From: Theristus sp. LFF4_11
Lineage: Eukaryota > Nematoda > Chromadorea > Monhysterida > Xyalidae
Direction of reading: 5' to 3'
NCBI GenBank assembly: GCA_030248135.1
Contig: JASANC010003299.1
Span: 1-64,000 of the forward strand
Length of the DNA: 64,000 nt
Shown: positions 56,701 through 64,000 of the stretch, one piece after another
Numbering within the stretch: position 1 is the stretch's first letter
Layout: each line of letters begins with the position of its first letter
Program-made: the position numbers and the translations under genes
The notes under the pieces: generated by a model
Told to the model about the DNA's origin: nothing
The model's input: the letters and a program-made list of their open reading frames with translations, nothing else
The model's database searches: none

Positions 56701-59700
56701 CCGCTGACAAACGGATCAAAATTGAGTCGGTCGAAGAAACGCATCGACTGGTTATATCTGATGCACTGCTTGCGGATGCTGGCAAATACAAAATAGAAGC
56801 AAAGAACAGCGAGGGCAAAGTGTCATCGGAAGCAAAGTTGACTGTCACAGGTACAACTAGTCTGAACACCAAACTGTTAATTAAAATTATGTGTCTTTCG
56901 AAAACGTTTTATTTCAGCAGCTCAGACAAAGCCGTCGTTCTCAAAGCCACTCAGCGATGTAACAGTGAACGAAAAAGAAACAGCAACGTTAGAATGCTCC
57001 GCAACTGGCGTTCCAACCCCAGCAGCAACTTGGAAAAAGAACGGCTCAGTAATCACACCAGACGGAAAGCGCGTCAAAGCGGAAGTTGTGAAAGACGTCT
57101 TCAAGTTGACTATTGCTGAGTGTACAAAAGAGGACGCAACCACTTATACATGTGAACTCGTCAATGAAGCTGGCAAAGTATCGTCTGACGCTAAACTCAC
57201 AGTCAAAGGTAAAACCTACATACATGTAAGATTACGGTTCTAACTTGAAAATTATCAAGGAAATATCAAGTTTTTTCTTTTAAATTTTAGCACAAGCAAC
57301 AAAGCCATCATTTTCAAAACCATTAAGCGACGTAACCGTGAACGAAAAAGAAACTGCCACGTTTGAGTGTACTTCAACTGGCCAGCCAACGCCAATAGCA
57401 GTCTGGAAAAAGAATGGCGCAGTGCTAACGCCGGATGGTAAACGTATCAAAGTGGAAGTCGTGAACCAGCTGTACCGACTGATTATAATCGAGTGTACAA
57501 ATGAAGATGTAGCTACATACACCTGTGAACTGAGCAACGAAGTGGGAAAAGTTTCATCCGATGCTAAACTAACGGTGAAACGTGCGTAAAGTTTTGAATT
57601 TCTAAATTGCTGAAAACTGACACTGGTTAACATTAGCTTATTGACCATGCACATATTTCAGCCATTCAAGTTAAACCATCGATTTCCAAACCGCTGAGCG
57701 ACATAACGGTCAATGAGAAGGAGACAGCTGTTTTTGAGTGTTCAGCCACAGGAACACCGGCGCCAACAGCAGCATGGAAAAAGAACGGTGCTGATTTGAA
57801 AGCGGACGGCAAACGTATCAAAATCGAGGTGGTAAAAGAGGTGTTCAAACTGACAATCACCGAGTGCACAAAGGAAGACGCCAACAATTACACATGTGAG
57901 CTGAGTAATGAAGTGGGCAAAACGTCATCAAACGCAAAATTAACAGTGAAATGTAAGTTGTAAAAAATGAAATAACCTCTTTCTAATTTAGTGAATTTCT
58001 ACTAATCTTGTCAATGTATATCTGTATATACAATTATATATGTTACACGCTTCCCCATTTCAGCAGCAACAGTAAAACCGACCATTTCAAAGCCGCTTTC
58101 CGATGTAACAGTGGCTGAAAAAGAGACCGCTGTGATGCAGTGTTCGGCGACAGGTGTTCCATCGCCAACGGCAAGTTGGAAGAAAAACGGAACACCAATT
58201 ACGCCTGATGGTAAAAGAATTAGAGCAGAAGTGCTTGGTGATGTGTACCAGTTGACAATAAAGGAGTGTGTCAAAGAAGACGCGTCAGCCTATTCGTGTG
58301 AGCTTGTCAATGAAGCCGGAAGAATCAGCTCGGATGCTAAACTGACAGTGAAAGGTGAGTGTGTTTTTTGTCATTATTGAAATTGAAACCGTCTGACAGC
58401 TGACGCATTTCTGAGTGCTTCTTTTTTTAAATATAACGGGAAACAAAATACGCATAGTCTTACTAAAACTTCAGCTGCAGAAATGACGATTTAAATTTTA
58501 CAGAAGTTGGTGTTGCGCCGAAATTCGACTCGCAGCTCGCCGACCAGTCAGTGAACGAGCAAGAGACTGCAACGTTCGAGTGCAAAATCAGCGGCGCACC
58601 GGTGCCGGCCGCCAACTGGGCATTGAACGGCAAGGATGTGAAGATCGACGGAAAGCGTGTAACAGCCGCCGTCGAGAACTCCGTCGCTAAACTGGTGATT
58701 CGCGAATGCACTTCGGCAGACATGGGCGCTATACTTTGCAAGCTGACCAACGCCACTGGCTCGGCAGAATCGACGGCGACACTGACGGTGCTGGAACAGG
58801 CAGTAGCACCAGCGTTTCTCAAAGAATTGCCACCGACGACCGTGGATGAGGGTGAACCTGTGAACTTGGAATGCACCTTGGCGCCAAACGTCAAACCCAA
58901 GCCGGAGATTAAGTGGTCACGCAACGACAACGAAGTAAAGGCAGATGGAAAGCACATCGTCACTGAGCAACTGGACAGCGGCGTCTTAAAACTAAAGATT
59001 GACATTGCCCATTCTGAAGATGTCGGAGTGTACCGTTGTGAGGCGACAAACAGCGCTGGCAAAGCGGCCACGCAAAGCGAGCTGAAAGTTGCGACCATGA
59101 TTGCGCCAGAGTTCACAGTTCCATTGCAACAAAAAACAGTCGATATTGGCCAACCGGTAGAACTCGAATGCACTGTAGCCGGCACACCGCAACCACAGGT
59201 GAAGTGGTTCAAGGACGACAAGGAAGTGAAACCTGATAAGAAGCACATCAAAGTAGAGTCAACGACGGCCGGCGTGCAGAAGCTGATAATTGACGTTGCC
59301 AAGAGTGAGGATGTCGGAGTGTACAGATGCGAAGCGGTCAGCAAGGCTGGACAAGCGAAGACCGAAGAAAAACTTGACATCAAACAAGCCGAGCCAAAAG
59401 GTGCGCTAAGGTTTTTTATGAAAATATTAATTCGTTCTGTAGCGATGCCGAAGTGCATGATATTGAACTTGTCTGTTTATTTTGATTGTTACTGTGGCAA
59501 AGCTAAAATTGATGAATTGGAAACTCTAACAACGTTTGTAAGCCAAGTGTGGGATGCATTCTGTAATGATCTAAGTAATTTGAAATGTGGCGCGAAACTA
59601 AAAAAAATTAGCAATAACGTGCAGGATGGGCCAAAAAAGTGCAAAGGTTAAAATTGCACGGATCAGTCACATGTTAAAGATATTGAGCTGAAACTTAGAA

Positions 59701-62700
59701 CACTTACAAAATTTCTGCCTTCTTTTTGAGCAAAAAAATTCAGCAGACAACGTTGAAACGTTTTTGAAATTTAGCTGATAATGTTTGACGGACAATTTGT
59801 GTCGGATAATTAAATCACAATTGACGGACATAGTCAATGGCCAATGTTCAAAAAATCCATTTTCGGTTGTTTTTTACAGAAAATAGATACCGGTAGTTTA
59901 TAACAAGCAAAACACCGTTATCCATTGCCAAATAAGTCAAGTAGTACGACAGCTGATTTTTCGGTGTTAGTCAGTAACACCCTTTTCAACACTATTTCGG
60001 GACAGCAAATGCTAATGAGACAAATTGCCATAATGAGACTATAGGACCAATAAACAATAGTCACGTTGTTTCTGCGGGAACGCTGCAAAACGGACCGCAA
60101 ACCGGCTGTATGGCCACAATGACTGAGGATAGCGGCGACCACATTGAGCAAACTATATTGTGAGTAGCTCAGAAACAATGGCAAGCAAGAGTCAGGACCT
60201 GAAAAAAAGTTCAAAGTTCCCATTGACTGCAGCGATAGGGATTCATATTTGAGGCTGAAATTTGAATCCACCAAAAGAAGGCTCAATTCTTAAAAATGTT
60301 CCAGGTTTCAGCGCAGTGTCTTTCATCATTGACAAGTACGAGCAATTTTAAATTTAAACAACTTTTGGCCTATCCTGTAATTTCAGGAATTGTTTGCAAG
60401 CAAAAAAACGATGATGCATGAATGTGTTCTTTGCGGGAACCTTTTAAGACCACTAAAATATACCGTTATCCATTGGCAAGTTTAGAATGTCAATTTTTGA
60501 TCAACGATGTTAAAAAAACTTTATTAACTTGACAGCGGTTTAACGGTATAAAAAATTAACAATCACATGAGATAAAATAGTTTTAAAACGTTGCACTACC
60601 ATGCATTTTGTGTGTATAATTTATGGGACCCTTATTATTTAAGTTGCCTCTGCAAAAGAAACCGAAGTTGCTGCGCCACTGGAAGAAAGTGAAAAACCAA
60701 AAGCGGCTGAAGCAAAACAATTACCAGAAGCACTGAAGGCTGCAGAAGCGCCAGTAGTGATAGAGGAACCAAAAGCCGAAAAAGTAACGGGGGAAAAGAA
60801 ACCGGAAGAAAAAGTAAAGGAGACAACTGTCGAGAAAGAGCCAGAAAAACCGTCAGAAAAGGTTGAGGAGGCTCCTGCAGAAAAGCCTGAAGAGAAACCA
60901 GCTGCAAAGCCAGAAAAGAAACCAGCTGCAAAGCTAGAAGCAACACCGGCAGTGGATGAAGAAAACTCAGAAATACCGGCAGAAAAGCCAGCTGCAAAAC
61001 CGCAAGAAAAACCAGCACAGAAAGTAATAGAGGAAGCAGTAGAAGTGGAGGAAGCGCCAGATTTTGTACAACCATTATCAACTAGTCAAGTAGAAATTAA
61101 TCAACCAGTCACGTTACAAGCTAAGGTCACCGGTGAGCCAACACCAGCAATCAAATGGCTGAAGGACGGACAACCGCTGGCTGCCGATGGAAAACGTGTC
61201 GTCATCGAAGCTAAACCGGACGGAACACAAACGTTAAAAATCAAAGCGGCCAATGCCGGCGATGCCGGGGAGTATCGGTGCGAGGCGAGCAACGTTGTCG
61301 GGGTGACCTGGTCAGATGCTGCAGTTGCTGTGAAAGGTTTGTGTCTGCATGAGTGAGTCGGGTGACTGTTTTTATCTTAGTTTGTTTGAAAACCTGGGTG
61401 CTGGCATTTTCGTGGGGTGTCAAACAGAAACTAACCCGTGTGTAAACTTTCGGGACCCGTGGTGGTTTGGTGTAACAACTGGATGAATCTAATAAAGGCA
61501 CATTTTTAGTTTTTCCAACCAAAGTTCGCTCACATATTTTAAACATTGCCGACATTACTGACAACGTTTGTAGCCGAAGAGGTGCCACCAACGTTCGTCA
61601 AAGAACTGAAAGCTCAAACGGTTGACGAAGGGCAACCGGCGACGTTCGTGTGCCAAGTGAACGGCCAACCAGCACCGGAAGTGAAGTGGTACAAAGATGG
61701 TCAGGAAATGTCGCCAAAAAATGGCGTGCGCGTCATCGAAGCGTTCGCCGACGGTACGCATAAGTTGACAATTCCGGGTGCAAAAGCAGAACACCAAGGC
61801 AACTACAAAGCAGAGGCAACAAACGCAGTTGGCAGCTGCAGTTGCAGAGCACCGCTCACTGTCACTGGTGCGATTATGAATCTATTTTTCTAATTTTCGC
61901 AATGACAAACTTCTTGTCTTTTTCTGCAAATATATTGCGTGCATTGCAAAACATTGTTTGCCTGCTAATGTTCTACCGTTTAACGGAGCTTCAAAATCTT
62001 TGCAATTCTTAAGTTTCCAGTCTGTTCCCCAAACAATCTATTGTCTTCTGCTCTATACCACGATGTCAACACTTGTTTCAATCAAACATTTGCAGTTCCG
62101 GAAGAACTGGAGCCGCCACCAGCAGTGACGAAAAAACTTGAACCGAAAAAAACCACCGAAGGTTTCCCGGTGTCACTGGAGTGCGCGTTCTCTGGTTGCA
62201 TCGATAGCGTTGTTTGGTGGGTGCGATTTTGTGAATGTCAAGATGATAAAGACTTGTGATTATAATCAAACATAGTGCTATGCGCTAGAAGTTTTGTCCA
62301 AATTTATAATTAACATTTTCAGGCAGAAAAACGGCGAACCAATCGCTGCAAACGACAAGTTCAAAATAGAATCGTTTCCGGATGGACGCCAGCGACTAAG
62401 CATCCGAGACGCGACCATGACTGACGTGGCGTCGTATACATGCATCGCATTCAACACTGGCGGTCAAGCAGAAACTAAAGGCGATCTAACAGGCAAAAAG
62501 CTGAACCAAAAAATAAACGTTGAGTCGAAATACCAGCAATAACAATAAAACAATATTGTTAAGTAAAATTTCAGTTGAAAAAAAAATCGAAAAACCGACG
62601 TTCACGGACAAGCTGAAAGATCAAACGGTCGATGTGGGTGCCACACTGACATTCGTATGCAAGGTGGACGTGTCCAGTGGAGAGCTGCCTGCTATCATTT

Positions 62701-64000
62701 GGCTAAAGGACGGCAAAGAAAAATCGCCAGACAAGCGGGTCTCAATCAGCGCAGACAATATCAGCGGTCAGTTGCAGTTGGCAGTGAGCGACGCACAAGA
62801 AAATGATACAGGAAAGTACACCGTGCAGTTGAAGAACAAAGCAGGCGAAACAACGTCGGAAGCGAGTGGTGTTGTCCAACGTATGCAATAAGTTTTCAGT
62901 TTCTTCAATTAACTGTATAAGTTTTTGTTTTCATATACGCGCTGATTTCAGTGAAAGCGCCTGTGATCACAAAACCGTTGAGCGATCAGAAGGTGGCGCG
63001 CACCGAGAAACTCGTGTTTGAAGTGCAAGCGTCCGGTCCGGTGGCGACCGTGAAATGGTTCAAGGACGGCAAACCTTTAGACGCCGCTACTGATCGTCGT
63101 GTGCACATTGAAAAACTGGATAACAACAAATACAAACTGACCATCGACGACGTCGACCAGTCGTACGCCGGCGATTACACGGTCGAACTGGCAAACTCGG
63201 CCGGAAGCGTGAAATCGTCCGCAAAGGCAACTGTTACTTGTAAGATAAACAACTGATTTATTTGAAAATTCTTGCAATTGGTAAAACAAAGCATGTGTGT
63301 AATTGGCAATTGCAGTGCCCGGACCAAGCATAGTGCGGCCACTTGCTGACAAGACAGTGGACGCCGGCGAAGAAGTCAAGTTTGTTGTTGAAGTCGCCGT
63401 TGAGGTATCGAGCGTGACATGGTAAATTCTGTTGGTGTTCAAAGTGTTTGTTCACACAATTTGTAAAAACCATCATCTCTTCTAGGTTACTTTCAGTTGT
63501 TTGACACTTCCACATTGTGAAACGCATTGTTTTCAGGTACCAAAACGAAAAAGAGCTTACAATCGACGGGACAGCCATAAAAGCGGAACGTTTGGCTGAC
63601 ACAAAATACCAGATCACGATTAAGAAAACAGTACTCGAGGACGCTGGCCAATATAAAGTCGTTCTGAAAAACGAGGGCGGACAAGTGGAGTCACAGGCCA
63701 AACTTACCGTCAACAAAATAGTTGCAAAAAAACCACGGATTTCTTCTGGTTTGGAGGTTGGTAAAATGATTTGAGTAATCGTAATCGGTGTTTTTAAGTT
63801 TTCATTAGCTAAACAAACATTCAAGGATCAAATGGTCGAAGTCGGGAAACCCTGCACCTTCACCGTGAAATGCTCTGGAGATGCACCGACCAGTGTCAAA
63901 TGGGAGAGAGCAGGTTTTCCGGTTGAAGTCGGCGGCAAATTTCAAACGGAAAAAATTGATGACTTTACGTACGCGCTTCACATTAATGACTGTCAACTGG
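44770..64000 (+). CDS. unc-89: UNC-89/obscurin, giant M-line protein (3' end beyond window)
   Basis: UNC-89 is a sarcomeric M-line scaffold with a RhoGEF module and many Ig domains; in worms it binds myosin-associated and adhesion proteins and ends in protein-kinase domains, which lie outside this window. I place 34 exons with matching phases, giving 3,339 residues to the edge. Exons not detailed in the block entries: 51534-51672, 52436-52614, 52690-52874, 52945-53142, 53255-55873, 55975-56117, 56205-56389. Order: Ser/Thr-rich head, SH3, DH, PH, acidic linker, then 26 complete Ig domains and a partial one. The 873-codon exon 53255-55873 alone holds the end of Ig3 and eight full Ig domains. 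The stretch from IPVEFEQSLSDATCREGDTL through VLPRGEPPDF is almost identical to the C. elegans protein as I remember it. The start ATG gives MAEQHQEIT and is preceded by an acceptor-like site. Confidence 0.96.
45073..45262 (+). repeat. Dispersed repeat G, direct copy, in unc-89 intron 1
   Basis: It contains CTGCGACTGAATGCGTTTGC and ATGCGCGCATTGAGTCTCGG and matches 39371-39576 in reverse. A short piece is at 9638-9680. Confidence 0.75.
45343..45817. mobile_element. C-run MITE in unc-89 intron 1
   Basis: Inverted ends TACCGTATTACCTCTATTAA and their reverse complement bound 475 bp. Inside lie runs of CCCCCCC separated by AAAATAAA or AAATTAA at both ends, and two short palindromes, CCCCCATGGGGG. 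The runs could form quadruplexes. Confidence 0.85.
46066..46313. mobile_element. MITE with CAGTCCATCTGG-type ends in unc-89 intron 2
   Basis: The left arm GTCCATCTGGATAATATATA and the right arm ending TAAGCCAGATGGACTGTA are inverted. Further in are ACTAGCTGATTGGTTGGTTG and its complement. The element is 248 bp. The core is shared with elements E and F. Confidence 0.82.
46779..46850 (+). ncRNA. tRNA-like sequence, probably a SINE head or tRNA pseudogene
   Basis: TGGCTTGGTGG fits an A box and GGATCGAGCCC fits a B box at tRNA spacing. A perfect 5-bp T stem (GCGGG/CCCGC) surrounds a 7-base loop, and an anticodon-like stem GCGCA/TGTGC is present. The acceptor stem does not pair (5' ACCCTTA-like, 3' CGAAAAC), so it is not a normal tRNA. 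It lies in unc-89 intron 3. Confidence 0.45.
49242..50777. other. unc-89 intron 10, left part
   Basis: No exon or recognisable gene was found in these 1.5 kb. The sequence just before 50778 has no acceptor in a usable phase, so it may instead be promoter or 5'UTR for the alternative exon that follows. Confidence 0.4.
50778..51009 (+). CDS. unc-89: Candidate alternative first exon of unc-89 (acidic N-terminus)
   Basis: An ATG opens 77 codons that end at a GTAAGC donor in phase 1, exactly the phase needed to join the exon starting 51052, which also accepts exon 10. The peptide starts MESDSEHPKPEQESDSETLT and is strongly acidic with a CSLC pair. It would replace the head, SH3, DH and PH domains. 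There is no acceptor upstream in a phase that joins exon 10, so it is better as a first exon than as a cassette. The intron between it and 51052 would be only 42 bp. Confidence 0.5.
51673..52435. other. unc-89 intron 13
   Basis: A 763-bp intron with matching phase-2 splice sites. I see no exon, repeat or gene inside it. Confidence 0.6.
56563..58354 (+). other. unc-89: UNC-89 one-exon-per-Ig array (Ig13-Ig17)
   Basis: Exons 56563-56850, 56918-57208, 57291-57581, 57662-57952 and 58064-58354 each encode exactly one Ig domain and are all phase 1 at both ends. The last four are each exactly 291 bp and share the frame KPSxSKPLSDVTVNEKETA, then WKKNG, PDGKRIK, ECTKEDA and CELxNExGKxSSDAKLTVK. They look like tandem duplicates. 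Skipping any one keeps the reading frame. Confidence 0.93.
58504..61336 (+). other. unc-89: UNC-89 three-Ig exon and Lys-Pro-Glu-rich exon
   Basis: Exon 58504-59400 encodes three Ig domains (starting VAPKFDSQL, VAPAFLKEL and IAPEFTVPL). After a 1.2-kb intron, exon 60644-61336 opens with about 140 residues rich in Lys, Pro, Glu and Ala, with repeated PEEKP, AEKP and AAKPE units, and then one Ig domain starting APDFVQPLSTSQV. The repeat part should be unfolded, like the KSP region of the C. elegans protein. Confidence 0.9.
59401..60643. other. unc-89 intron 25
   Basis: The 1,243-bp intron has a GTGCGC donor and an unusual TTTAAG acceptor, required by phase. No exon or repeat was recognised. 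The three-Ig frame reads on for 83 codons past the donor without domain similarity, which I take as intron. Confidence 0.55.
61574..64000 (+). other. unc-89: UNC-89 Ig22 to Ig27 (right edge of window)
   Basis: Exons: 61574-61867, 62096-62216, 62323-62492, 62575-62880, 62952-63239, 63316-63421, 63537-63760, 63809-64000 (open). Single-exon Ig domains alternate with ones split at the conserved Trp codon (62216/62323 and 63421/63537), each split being phase 2. Exon 62323-62492 ends at a GC donor. The last exon stops inside an Ig domain (VKWERAGFPVEVGG) at the window edge. Confidence 0.9.

Noticed and set aside
59401..59651. Continuation of the three-Ig unc-89 frame for 83 codons as an alternative C-terminus.
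   Set aside because: The extension has no domain character, and the donor GTGCGC at 59401 joins the next exon in the right phase. A truncated isoform cannot be excluded but is not supported.
62294..62542. Reading through the GC donor as a short alternative end of unc-89 (to a stop near 62542).
   Set aside because: The following exon continues the Ig series in phase with the GC donor, and the read-through residues (KKLNQKINVESKYQQ) are not Ig-like.

Overview
This is a eukaryotic, intron-rich window that I read as nematode DNA. The main reason is the gene filling the last third (44770 to beyond 64000): its conceptual splice product has the SH3, RhoGEF (DH), PH and many-Ig order of the muscle M-line protein UNC-89 and matches the nematode protein closely. 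Several genes also have a polypyrimidine-AG acceptor just upstream of the ATG, as expected where spliced leaders are added. All exon models were built by hand from reading frame, splice sites and phase agreement; nothing was run against a database.

Layout. 1220-3795 (+): a secreted His/Asp-rich protein built from repeated exon pairs. 4378-7285 (+): proline dehydrogenase. 7912-10468 (+): a 2-hydroxyacid (glycolate-type) oxidase, with a small transposon ending 12 bp before its ATG. 11697-13932 (-): farnesyl diphosphate synthase, eight exons, all introns phase 0. 16809-21842 (-): SCAR/WAVE, the Arp2/3 activator. 37337-39938 (+): a PRPP synthetase-like protein resembling plant PRS3/PRS4. 40711-42773 (-): a small secreted Cys-rich protein I do not recognise. 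44770-64000 (+): UNC-89, open at the right edge, about 3,340 residues and 26 complete plus one partial Ig domain visible.

Between 25.1 and 36.1 kb there is no gene. It is a nest of non-autonomous transposons: three families (called A, B and C here) with TAGGG/TAGAG ends and 8-bp target duplications, which points to the hAT superfamily, plus a G/C-run-rich family (D) and a long fold-back element (E). The insertions can be ordered by nesting. Two A copies lie in opposite orientation and share one 8-bp duplication. All nine copies of A, B and C carry one related internal block of about 70 bp although they otherwise differ.

TA-flanked MITEs with Tc1/mariner-like ends are scattered through introns and intergenic DNA, several with two copies in the window. 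The genes do not form one pathway: two are mitochondrial or peroxisomal oxidative enzymes, one is isoprenoid synthesis, one is nucleotide precursor synthesis, two are cytoskeletal (WAVE, UNC-89) and two are secreted.
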